Below, piece after piece: positions 1 through 6,928 of a DNA stretch of 34,137 bases. The notes under the pieces are model-generated. The model did no database searches. It was not told the DNA's origin and saw nothing but the letters and a program-made list of their open reading frames with translations. The translations under genes and the position numbers were made by a program. Source of the DNA: Bacteroidales bacterium (lineage in GTDB: Bacteria; Bacteroidota; Bacteroidia; Bacteroidales; VadinHA17); NCBI GenBank assembly GCA_027451265.1, contig DAIDJT010000003.1:1-34137 (forward strand). Reading direction: 5' to 3'. The stretch's first letter is position 1; each line of letters opens with the position of its first letter.

Positions 1-468
1 CCTCAGGTCCATCATGCTGGTACTGTCGGCCTGAAGGCCGATAAAGAAAATTTCGCCCATAACGCTTGACTGCGGTGCAAGGACGGGCTGGCCGACACCA
101 AGCGGCATCTGTGACGTGACGGTGATGAGCTTCTCGCTCACTATCTGACGGGCCCTGAAAATATCAGTGCCCCAGTCGAACTCAACCCATACAAATGAAT
201 AACCCTGCGATGAGGCCGACCGGACCCTTCGCACGCCGGTAGCACCGTTGACAGATGTCTCTATCGGGAATGTAACCAGTCGCTCAACCTCCTCCGAGGC
301 CATCCCGTGGGCGTCAGTCATGACAACCACCGTTGGAGCCGTCAGATCGGGAAAAACATCGATATCCATGTTCAGGGCGGTTCGCACACCGAAAACCACC
401 AGGGCCACTGAAAGGAGTATTATCAGATACTTGTTGTTCAGTGAGAACTTAATGATATTGTTTATCAT
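1..468 (-). CDS. CusA/CzcA-type heavy-metal efflux RND permease (N-terminal part, runs off left edge)
   Basis: This is the first 156 codons of an inner-membrane RND pump; the frame is open to the window edge. The start is the ATG at 466-468, 12 nt after the stop of the adaptor gene. It encodes MINNIIKFSLNNKYLIILLS, then a first membrane helix at about residues 14-33. The periplasmic sequence DVFPDLTAPTVVV and the later FPIETSVNGATGVRRVRS follow; these are typical of the heavy-metal branch (CzcA/CusA), where the N-terminal helix is followed by a D-FP-D motif. The family uses the proton gradient to drive metal ions out through a CusB-like adaptor and an outer-membrane channel. The metal cannot be told because the methionine and charged residues of the transport path lie outside the window. 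The family call is secure; Cu/Ag rather than Co/Zn/Cd is a guess from the neighbours. Confidence 0.9.
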   Translation of the reverse strand, partial: MINNIIKFSLNNKYLIILLSVALVVFGVRTALNMDIDVFPDLTAPTVVVMTDAHGMASEEVERLVTFPIETSVNGATGVRRVRSASSQGYSFVWVEFDWGTDIFRARQIVSEKLITVTSQMPLGVGQPVLAPQSSVMGEIFFIGLQADSTSMMDLR

Positions 469-480
469 GGCTGCCGGCTT

Positions 481-1983
481 TTAATGTACGTGACCCGAAT
501 GTGCATCCAGTGCCCCGGTAGCCTGGGCAAGCTTGATAAGGATTGCACCCTTTGTCACTATGCGTTCATCATCCTTCAGGCCGCCGGTGACCTCCGTCCT
601 GATCCCGTCAGTTGCGCCGGCCTGTATCACCCTCTTCTCAAACCGTTCAGGCGTGACCTGCACAAACACGAAAAAGGCACCCTGCTCTTCAATCAATGCA
701 GTGTTTGGCACTGTAAGTGCTTCGGCATCCGAAACCGTTTTCAGCCAAAGTTCCACGAAGCTGCCCGGAACAAAACCGGCAATATTCTTAACCTGTATGC
801 TGACGGGGATAAGATAACTGTCTGCAGTGGCAGCTTTCCCGACGGAGAGAATTCTTCCTCCGAGCTCTTCGAGTGTATAGGCTTTATTATCGTCCGCACA
901 CTTAATGGTTGCTGTGGATATTGAGTTCAGAAACCGTGCATACCTTTGCTGCACTTCAGCCCGCAGCATGACAGTGCTGTTTTGTGAAATCACCATTAAC
1001 GGCTGCCCGGCCTCAACATATTGCCCGTTCTCAACCATCAGCTGCCTGACAAATCCTGTTATCGGGCTTGTCACAGTCTGCCCTGACCGGCTGAAATTCT
1101 GCTGCAGGTTCTCATAAACAGACCTGGCGTTTTCAAAACGCGTTTTTGCCTCCAGCAACTGCTTGCCAGACACTATTTTATCTGCCGCAAGAATCACCGC
1201 CCGGTCATATTCAGCCTTCGCCTGTTCATAGTTGTTTTGCGCCTCCGCGAACCTGACTCCGGAGTTGTCTTCTGCAAGACCGCTGCCCCTGATGGTAAGC
1301 AATGGCTGGCCGGATGAAACCTTTATCCCCTCCAGGATATTCTTGCCAGTAAAAGAGATTACTCCGGATGACCGTGCTGTCACCACAGATTCATTTCCCT
1401 GTGCGGGCTCCACCAGGGCAGTTGTTTTTATCACCTGGCCGAAGGGCTCACGCGAAGGATTCCCGGTTGAGAAATCTATTTTCCATGACTGCTCCTTTGT
1501 GAATGCAGTTGTGTTTACAGAGGCAGCTGCATTTTTTTCCACATCCTCCTCTGCCTCGCCGGCACCTGCATATACTGTCACCTCGGGGACAATGATCCTT
1601 GACTCTCCCGTTTCGGTTCTGATCAGGAATTCCATAGTTCCTTTCCCGGCTCCGGCCGGGGTCACATCAAAGCTGTAAATCCCCCTGCGGACGGGGTTCT
1701 CAACCGCCTCTTCCACCGTCTGCCCGTTGACTGTCAGTCTTATTGTCACAGAGCCTGATGGAAGTGGCTTGAAACCGGGAAGTGCAGTAAAGTGTGACAG
1801 AACGTTTGATGAGACGCCTGTCACAAAAGGATCAGCTTCAGCGAACAGCTCGAATTCATCACTGTAAACCGTATAATAAACCTTGAGATCTTCGTGGCTT
1901 GTCTCCGGGCTGACTGTTTTGCTGTTATTGCAGGCTGCCAGAAGCAGTAAGATAACAGGGACCATGAAATATTTAAAGTACAT
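481..1983 (-). CDS. CusB-type periplasmic adaptor lipoprotein of a metal efflux RND system
   Basis: A 500-residue membrane-fusion adaptor. The N-terminus MYFKYFMVPVILLLLAAC is a lipoprotein signal with the lipid-modified cysteine at residue 18. Residues about 30-145 form an extra N-terminal beta-rich region before the usual adaptor fold. The lipoyl-like half motif SGVISFTGKNILEGIKVSSG lies near residue 210, followed by a helical hairpin (about 245-300), the second lipoyl half (SPITGFVRQLMVENGQYVEAG) and beta-barrel and membrane-proximal domains. The C-terminus ends in SGHVH, possibly metal-binding. The family links the RND pump to an outer-membrane factor and in CusB also passes metal to the pump. 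The pump gene follows 12 nt downstream and a histidine-rich gene precedes it, so a metal-efflux operon is likely. No outer-membrane channel of this set is visible in the window. Confidence 0.88.
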   Translation of the reverse strand: MYFKYFMVPVILLLLAACNNSKTVSPETSHEDLKVYYTVYSDEFELFAEADPFVTGVSSNVLSHFTALPGFKPLPSGSVTIRLTVNGQTVEEAVENPVRRGIYSFDVTPAGAGKGTMEFLIRTETGESRIIVPEVTVYAGAGEAEEDVEKNAAASVNTTAFTKEQSWKIDFSTGNPSREPFGQVIKTTALVEPAQGNESVVTARSSGVISFTGKNILEGIKVSSGQPLLTIRGSGLAEDNSGVRFAEAQNNYEQAKAEYDRAVILAADKIVSGKQLLEAKTRFENARSVYENLQQNFSRSGQTVTSPITGFVRQLMVENGQYVEAGQPLMVISQNSTVMLRAEVQQRYARFLNSISTATIKCADDNKAYTLEELGGRILSVGKAATADSYLIPVSIQVKNIAGFVPGSFVELWLKTVSDAEALTVPNTALIEEQGAFFVFVQVTPERFEKRVIQAGATDGIRTEVTGGLKDDERIVTKGAILIKLAQATGALDAHSGHVH

Positions 1984-2089
1984 TATAATTACTGTTTAAG
2001 ATTGGATTAAAAAGAATGATATCGCAGAAGTTTAATTTCCTGCAAATTGCGGCTATTCTCGGAATAAAACCTTATACAGTTGGAGGGGC

Positions 2090-2503
2090 TCAAAGCCCTG
2101 ATGAATGTGATGAAAGTGAAGAGTAGAGAAATATAGCCGGAGGCGCTGATAACGAATACAATAACTTAGTTCCCGGCGAGCCGGTTTCATTGGCCTGCAA
2201 GCCAACAAAAAGGTTTTCGCCCCATGGCTGGCTGCACTTTTTATCAATTAATTTCAAACCGGCAGTAAGCTGGTTTGAGCTCACAACCACAGGGTCTTTC
2301 AGAACACAATGACCGTCACCGTCTTCGCCATCGTGATGGTGATTATCGGGGCTGGAACCATGGTCACCTGCAGGCTCCTCACCTGTGCAGTGTGATTTTA
2401 TAAAACAGATCAGGTTACCGTGATGATGATGGGGTACAACAGCATGACCCAGGAACAGTAATCCTGCCATTAATAAAAATGATGCTGCTGTGTGTTTAAT
2501 CAT
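2090..2503 (-). CDS. Small histidine-rich secreted protein upstream of cusBA (DUF6769-like)
   Basis: A 137-residue protein with an N-terminal hydrophobic segment (about residues 8-24) that is a signal peptide or anchor. It carries a HHHH run at residues about 26-29, then CFIKSHC, and a second cluster DNHHHDGEDGDGHC. The middle is rich in His, Asp and Cys, as expected for a metal-binding or metal-sensing periplasmic protein; the last third has no recognisable motif. It lies 106 nt upstream of the CusB-like gene on the same strand, with a good Bacteroidota-type promoter about 40 nt upstream of its start. It resembles small His-rich proteins often found beside CusBA systems in Bacteroidota (I believe DUF6769), from memory only. 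Binding or buffering of Cu, Ag or Zn is inferred from composition and neighbours. Confidence 0.7.
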   Translation of the reverse strand: MIKHTAASFLLMAGLLFLGHAVVPHHHHGNLICFIKSHCTGEEPAGDHGSSPDNHHHDGEDGDGHCVLKDPVVVSSNQLTAGLKLIDKKCSQPWGENLFVGLQANETGSPGTKLLYSLSAPPAIFLYSSLSSHSSGL

Positions 2504-2540
2504 AATCTCCCCGGGAACCCGTGCAATTATAACGAAATAT

Positions 2541-2570
2541 CAAATATCATGTTCATTCACTGCCGGCAAA
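2541..2570 (-). promoter_or_regulatory. Candidate promoter of the histidine-rich/cusBA operon
   Basis: On the minus strand a TTTG (2567-2570) is followed after 18 nt by GATATTTG (2541-2548). The Bacteroidota consensus is about TTTG-N19-TAnnTTTG, so this misses one base of the -7 box. It sits 38 nt upstream of the ATG at 2503. The -33 element lies between two copies of a 12-bp direct repeat. Confidence 0.6.
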
Positions 2571-2587
2571 TTGCATTCATTCACTGC
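2552..2587. repeat. 12-bp direct repeat with 24-bp period around the -33 box
   Basis: TTCATTCACTGC occurs at 2552-2563 and again at 2576-2587. The second copy overlaps the lolD stop codon (2581-2583). The first lies between the -33 and -7 elements of the candidate cus promoter. It could be an operator for a metal-responsive regulator, or a remnant of a small duplication of the lolD 3' end. Confidence 0.6.
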
Positions 2588-3234
2588 ATTATCAGACCGT
2601 CCTTGATCCTGATCGTCCGGTCAGACATCGATGCCAGTTGCGGGTCATGGGTCACAATGATGAATGTATGCCCGAAAGTGTCACGCAGCCTGAAGAAGAG
2701 ATTGTGAAGCTCCTTCTTGTTTTCGGTGTCAAGGTTACCGGAAGGTTCGTCTGCCAGTATCAGTGACGGACTGTTTACAATAGCCCGTGCCACGGCAACA
2801 CGCTGCTGTTCGCCTCCGCTCAGCTGTGAAGGCTTATGGTCAAGCCTGTCACTCATTCCCAGGAAATCTAGGAGTTCTGTAGCCCTGGCTGCCGCCTCGG
2901 CACGTGATTTCCCCGCAATGAGCGCCGGGATACAAACATTCTCAAGCGCTGTGAACTCAGGAAGCAACTGGTGAAACTGGAAAATAAAGCCGATGTGCTT
3001 ATTCCTGAAGGCAGCCAGGGCCCGCTGTGAAAGCTGCCCGGGATCCTGTCCGTTGATAAGGACCGTCCCTGCATCAGCCCTGTCAAGTGTTCCGATAATC
3101 TGAAGCAGTGTGGTTTTACCGGCGCCGCTGGCCCCGACAATGGCAACCACCTCTTTCTCTTCCACCTCAAGGTTAATGCCTTTGAGCACCCTGAGGTCAC
3201 CGTATGACTTCATTATGCCGGTTGCCCTTATCAT
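2581..3234 (-). CDS. lolD: LolD-type ABC transporter ATP-binding protein
   Basis: A 217-residue stand-alone ABC ATPase. Walker A is GASGAGKT (residues 34-41), the signature is LSGGEQQR (138-145) and Walker B is LILADEP (158-164), followed by SGNLDT. The stretch IGFIFQFHQLLPEFTALENV is characteristic of the LolD/MacB/FtsE subfamily, which energises MacB-fold permeases that extrude lipoproteins or small molecules rather than move substrates across the inner membrane. No permease is adjacent. Its ATG overlaps the stop of the upstream tatA-like gene (ATGA), so the two are translationally coupled. A MacB-type permease without ATPase lies about 5 kb away on the same strand (8423-9793); they could work together, but the separation makes this uncertain. 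LolD is the usual annotation; exact substrate unknown. Confidence 0.85.
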   Translation of the reverse strand: MIRATGIMKSYGDLRVLKGINLEVEEKEVVAIVGASGAGKTTLLQIIGTLDRADAGTVLINGQDPGQLSQRALAAFRNKHIGFIFQFHQLLPEFTALENVCIPALIAGKSRAEAAARATELLDFLGMSDRLDHKPSQLSGGEQQRVAVARAIVNSPSLILADEPSGNLDTENKKELHNLFFRLRDTFGHTFIIVTHDPQLASMSDRTIRIKDGLIMQ

Positions 3235-3593
3235 CTTGATTCCTGGTTTAGGTCGCGTGCCGTATCATTTATCTCATCAGAGAGAGGCGAGGCAGCCTCA
3301 GTAAAGTCCTTCCTCACGCTGTTAGTCACGTCATTGATATCGCGCCTCACCGAATTTGTCACATCATTGATATCGCGCCTTACCGAGCTTGTCACATCAT
3401 TGATATCTTTCCTTATATCCTCGGTACTCTCATCAAACTCCTTCTTTATTTCGTCAGTGGCTTTCCGGACCTCCCGCATCCCTTTGCCCATGGCACGAGC
3501 TATCTCCGGCAGCTTGTCAGCTCCGAAAAGCAGCAGAACCGCAATCAGAATGAAGATTATCTCCTGTCCGCTTATGAATAGCAATGTTCCCAT
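3231..3593 (-). CDS. tatA: TatA/TatE-family twin-arginine translocase component with tandem 11-residue repeats
   Basis: A 120-residue protein. The N-terminus has a short membrane helix (about residues 9-24, EIIFILIAVLLLFGADKLPE) followed by the amphipathic helix start FGADKLPEIARAMGKGMREV, the hallmark of TatA/B proteins, which form the folded-protein export pore. After residue about 50 the tail is a charged helix containing three copies of an 11-residue unit DINDVTxSVRR. TatA is usually 60-90 residues, so the tail is longer than normal but within the range of TatB-like members. A TatC gene is not in the window. It overlaps the LolD-type gene by 4 nt, and a TAACTTTG box lies 23-30 nt upstream of the ATG. 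TatA versus TatB cannot be decided by eye. Confidence 0.85.
   Translation of the reverse strand: MGTLLFISGQEIIFILIAVLLLFGADKLPEIARAMGKGMREVRKATDEIKKEFDESTEDIRKDINDVTSSVRRDINDVTNSVRRDINDVTNSVRKDFTEAASPLSDEINDTARDLNQESR
3325..3423 (-). repeat. Three tandem 33-bp repeats inside the tatA-like gene
   Basis: Units begin at 3325, 3358 and 3391 (plus-strand reading GTCAC[G/A]TCATTGATATC). The first two are nearly identical over 33 bp; the third diverges at its end. They keep the frame and encode repeats of an 11-residue amphipathic helix unit, suggesting recent copy-number change. Confidence 0.9.
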
Positions 3594-3615
3594 CAGGGTT
3601 GCTTTTTATGCCCGG

Positions 3616-3623
3616 CAAAGTTA
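3616..3623 (-). promoter_or_regulatory. Candidate -7 box of tatA-lolD
   Basis: TAACTTTG on the minus strand fits TAnnTTTG exactly and ends 22 nt before the ATG at 3593. No convincing -33 TTTG at the expected spacing was found, so only half the promoter is supported. Confidence 0.4.
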
Positions 3624-3666
3624 GTAAAGAATAAGATAAGATATGAAGCAGCCGGCAATAAATGGC

Positions 3667-3692
3667 TGAGGCTGCCTTTCGGGGCAGCCTCA
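3667..3692 (-). terminator. Perfect 10-bp stem-loop between secDF and tatA
   Basis: TGAGGCTGCC (3667-3676) pairs exactly with GGCAGCCTCA (3683-3692) around a 6-nt loop. It lies 71 nt beyond the secDF stop in the direction of transcription. There is no T-run after it on either strand, so it may be a transcript-stabilising or processing hairpin rather than an intrinsic terminator. Confidence 0.5.
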
Positions 3693-3704
3693 GTTCCGGA
3701 GCCG

Positions 3705-3783
3705 TTAACCGGCTATTTGTTTCTTAATTGGGTCATCGCGGTGAAAATCCGCTCCCGGGCTCTTAACCGGCTATCTTTTTCTT
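3705..3783 (-). repeat. Duplicated 3' end of secDF
   Basis: The last codons of secDF (3763-3783, encoding KK.IAG and stop TAA) recur with 19 of 21 matches at 3705-3725, 58 nt downstream. The offset is not a multiple of three, so the copy is not in the secDF frame. Confidence 0.75.
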
Positions 3784-6783
3784 TTCGGTCTCACCTGGAT
3801 GAGCATCAGCTTCTCCACCTTTCTCCTTTGTTGTTTCATAGAGAACCGGGGTTGAAATGAAGAGCGATGAGTAAGTCCCGAAAACTATACCGAATAGCAG
3901 GGCAAAGATAAATCCTCTGATCACCTCCCCTCCGAATATGAAGATCACAATAAGCACGAAGATGGTTGCCATACCGGTGTTGAGTGTTCGGGCCAGCGTG
4001 CTGTTCAGGGCAAGGTTGTAAATTTCCTTCTTGGACCTCTTCCTGTATATCGGCAGATACTCCCTGACCCTGTCGAATATAACCACCGTGTCGTTCAGAG
4101 AATATCCCACCACGGTAAGTATAGCTGCAATAAACGATTGGTCAATATCCATCGAGAACGGCATCACCCCCTGAAGTATCGAATAGAGACCCAGCACAAT
4201 GATCACGTCATGAGCCAGGGCAACAATGGATCCGACTCCATATTGCCACTTGCGGAACCTGATAAAGATATAGAGGAACATCCCCACAAGTGCAAGGAGT
4301 ATGGCCCAGATAGCCTTCGAAGCCTGGTCCTTCGCAATTGTGGGACCGACAGTTTCAGAACTGACAATATTGTTCGCAATGAAACTCTGCTGGTCAACAC
4401 CCGGAACAAGATCCTTAAGACCGGTGTACAGCAGTCCGTTGACCTCGTCTGTTGCAGCAGGGTCCTCAACCTTGTACTTGGTGCTGATCTTTACCTGGTT
4501 ATCGGAACCAAAGGTCACCACCACCGGGTCTCCGCCAAGCTTGTCTGAGAGGAGGTTGGCAATCTCACCTGTATTGACGGGCTGCTCGAACCTTACAACA
4601 TAGGTACGGCCGCCGGTGAAGTCTATGCCCCTGCTCAGCCCCTTGGTTGAAAGACTGACAATGGCGAGTATCGAGAGTGAAATTGAGAAAATGTACCCGT
4701 ACTTTCTCAGGCTTACAAAGTCAATGTGCATGTTCTCAAGGAAATTCTCGGTATAGGGTGCAGAGAACTTAAGGTGAACATTTTTCTTCAGCAGCCACTC
4801 ATAAATGAGTCGTGAGACAAGCACTGCCGAGAAAAGTGAAGTAATGATACCGATAACCAGTGTTGAGGCAAAACCCTTTATAGGACCGGTACCGAAATAA
4901 TACAGAATCACACCGGTAACCAGCGTTGTCAGGTTACTGTCAATGATTGCAGAAGATGCTCCCTTGTAACCGTCAGCTATGGCCTGTTTGACCCCCTTGC
5001 CTCCGCGAAGCTCTTCCTTGATCCTCTCGAAGATAAGCACGTTGGCGTCAACCGACATACCGATCGTAAGCACTATACCGGCGATACCGGGAAGCGTCAG
5101 AACGGCGTTAAGGGAGACAAGAACTCCCATCATGAAGAAGAGGTTGACAGTCATTGCAATATCTGCCACTGTACCGGCTGACCGGCTGTAGTAGAAGATC
5201 ATGTAAATGAGCACGATGATGAAGGCAATGACGAATGATTTCATACCGCTGTTGATAGCCTCCTTGCCAAGGGAGGGACCCACAACCGTATCCTGTATGA
5301 TGTGTGCAGGAGCGGGCATCTTTCCTGACTTGAGGATATTGGCAAGGTCCTCAGCCTCCTCAAGGGTGAAGTCGCCGGTAATTTCGGTGTTTCCTCCGGC
5401 GATTTCATTCTGTACGCGCGGGTATGACCTTACATAGTCATCAAGCACAACTGCTATGCACCTGTTGATGTTGTCACGTGTCATGCGCTGCCATATCTTG
5501 GCTCCCTCGGCATTCATTGAAAAGTCAACCTTGATGTCAGAGCCTGTGACACCGGTTGAAGGACGAGCACTGGTGACGACGTCACCTGTAAGCGGTGCAC
5601 GGCCGTCACGGGTGGTTATTTTTATTGCATGGAGTTCAAACAGGGTATGCGTCGGATCCCACTTATGAGGATTCTGGCTCCAGTAGAACCTCAGTTCCCT
5701 GGGGAAGAGTGACTTGATCTGGTTCATGGCCAGGTAACCATTGACCCTTGCAGTGTCCTTGCCTGCGGCGAAGCCGACTATGCTGCTGGGCTCAGGCTGA
5801 CCTTCTGCTGAAACGTTTGGTCTGAGCAAACCGAAGAGCGGATTCTGGCGGGTAAACTCCTCGATATTGGAAGCTTCGGCTGCGGCGGAAGTGTCACTGC
5901 TTACCATATCAAGGAGTGACTTGTCGCCGGTTGTCGTGTCACGAACTGCACCGGCTGTCCCTCCTGAAGCAATGCTGTCTGTTGCGGCAGCAATTGCATC
6001 GGTTGGCATCACTGACCTCAGAAAGTCATTGGCCTGAATCAGGTAACCGATTACCTCCGGGTTTTCATATGTCTCCCAGAACTCCAGGTTGGCTGTTCCC
6101 TGCAGGAGGTCACGCACCCTCTCAGGGTCTTTCACGCCAGGAAGTTCAACGAGGATACGGCCGCGTGGCTGAAGGTGGGAAATGTTTGGCTGTACAACGC
6201 CGAAACGGTCAATCCTGTTCCTGAGAACATTAAAAGCGTTGTCTATGGCCGAGTTGGTTTCAGTCTCAAGCACCTTCTGCACATCTGCATTGGTGGAATT
6301 GAAGTTGATGCGGTCTTTCAGCTCAACAGTGCCAAAAACACCTGCAAGCCTGGCATTCGGGTCCAGTTCTTCAAAGGACCGTACAAACAGGGTAATGAAG
6401 TCCTCGTTGCTGCCTCCGCGCTGTTTCTGCTTTGCCACTGCAAGCGCCTCATTGAATGTCTTGTCTGTACTGTAGTTTGAAAGAGCCCTGACGATGTCCT
6501 CAACTGAAATCTCAAGCACCACGTTCATTCCGCCCTTGAGGTCAAGACCCAGGTTGATCTCCTTGGTCTGCACCTCCTTGTAAGTATTGCCGAGGAACCC
6601 CCACTGATCCTTTGGCAGGGAGGCAACCGAGTCAATGTATGCCACCTCCTTGTTAAGATCACCTGCTGCATATTCCCTCGCTTCCTTCTTGACCTTGAAT
6701 GAGGCCGCGGTGAAGGAGAGCTGGTAAATGCAAACAAGGGTCAGGGCAATAGCCAGAGCTGAAATTAATCCTTTGTTCTGCAT
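3763..6783 (-). CDS. secDF: Fused protein translocase subunit SecDF
   Basis: A 1006-residue inner-membrane protein joining SecD and SecF, as is common in Bacteroidota. The SecD half starts with an N-terminal helix and has GLDLKGGM at 79-86, a large periplasmic domain with two low-complexity Ala/Ser/Asp stretches (about residues 265-300), and the SecD signature GIVLTIGMSVDANVLIFERIKEE. The SecF half starts about residue 690 with GIDFTGGRTYVVRF (near 719) and carries GYSLNDTVVIFDRVRE (near 893). SecDF uses the proton gradient to pull proteins out of the SecYEG channel on the periplasmic side. The gene stands alone: a terminator separates it from the tolC-like gene upstream and a hairpin from tatA downstream. 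Its stop-codon region is duplicated. Assignment is secure. Confidence 0.97.
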   Translation of the reverse strand: MQNKGLISALAIALTLVCIYQLSFTAASFKVKKEAREYAAGDLNKEVAYIDSVASLPKDQWGFLGNTYKEVQTKEINLGLDLKGGMNVVLEISVEDIVRALSNYSTDKTFNEALAVAKQKQRGGSNEDFITLFVRSFEELDPNARLAGVFGTVELKDRINFNSTNADVQKVLETETNSAIDNAFNVLRNRIDRFGVVQPNISHLQPRGRILVELPGVKDPERVRDLLQGTANLEFWETYENPEVIGYLIQANDFLRSVMPTDAIAAATDSIASGGTAGAVRDTTTGDKSLLDMVSSDTSAAAEASNIEEFTRQNPLFGLLRPNVSAEGQPEPSSIVGFAAGKDTARVNGYLAMNQIKSLFPRELRFYWSQNPHKWDPTHTLFELHAIKITTRDGRAPLTGDVVTSARPSTGVTGSDIKVDFSMNAEGAKIWQRMTRDNINRCIAVVLDDYVRSYPRVQNEIAGGNTEITGDFTLEEAEDLANILKSGKMPAPAHIIQDTVVGPSLGKEAINSGMKSFVIAFIIVLIYMIFYYSRSAGTVADIAMTVNLFFMMGVLVSLNAVLTLPGIAGIVLTIGMSVDANVLIFERIKEELRGGKGVKQAIADGYKGASSAIIDSNLTTLVTGVILYYFGTGPIKGFASTLVIGIITSLFSAVLVSRLIYEWLLKKNVHLKFSAPYTENFLENMHIDFVSLRKYGYIFSISLSILAIVSLSTKGLSRGIDFTGGRTYVVRFEQPVNTGEIANLLSDKLGGDPVVVTFGSDNQVKISTKYKVEDPAATDEVNGLLYTGLKDLVPGVDQQSFIANNIVSSETVGPTIAKDQASKAIWAILLALVGMFLYIFIRFRKWQYGVGSIVALAHDVIIVLGLYSILQGVMPFSMDIDQSFIAAILTVVGYSLNDTVVIFDRVREYLPIYRKRSKKEIYNLALNSTLARTLNTGMATIFVLIVIFIFGGEVIRGFIFALLFGIVFGTYSSLFISTPVLYETTKEKGGEADAHPGETEKKKIAG

Positions 6784-6840
6784 CTGTATCCTCTTTTAAA
6801 ATTATGATTGTATGTGAAACGGTTTGATATTTACGAGGCG

Positions 6841-6848
6841 CAAATATA
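6841..6848 (-). promoter_or_regulatory. Candidate -7 box of secDF
   Basis: TATATTTG on the minus strand fits TAnnTTTG and lies 58-65 nt upstream of the secDF ATG, just past the preceding terminator. The -33 element is not clear. Confidence 0.45.
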
Positions 6849-6886
6849 AAACAATATTTTCTTAAACCATATGATTAATAAGCAAA

Positions 6887-6908
6887 ACTGCCGGCGTAAA
6901 CCGGCAGT
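6887..6908 (-). terminator. Intrinsic terminator after the adaptor-permease-tolC operon
   Basis: On the minus strand ACTGCCGG, a 6-nt loop and CCGGCAGT form an 8-bp stem, followed directly by TTTTGCTTATT. It lies 21 nt beyond the stop of the tolC-like gene and before secDF. Confidence 0.8.
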
Positions 6909-6928
6909 CTCATATTATCCTTTCAGGT

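Noticed and set aside
484..924. 146-residue plus-strand ORF opposite cusB
   Set aside because: Antisense to a convincing adaptor gene; translation shows no domain.
2085..2099. Small GGGCT-CAA-AGCCC hairpin overlapping the stop of the His-rich gene
   Set aside because: Only five base pairs, no adjacent T-run, and the downstream cusB is on the same strand, so a terminator here is not supported.
2053..2247. 64-residue minus-strand ORF at the end of the His-rich gene
   Set aside because: Alternative frame of the His-rich gene, no signal or motif; the His-rich frame is supported by its signal peptide and metal clusters.
2581..3234. LolD-type ATPase as the missing partner of the MacB-like permease
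   Set aside because: Not listed as a fact because secDF, a terminator and a hairpin separate the units; kept only as a possibility.
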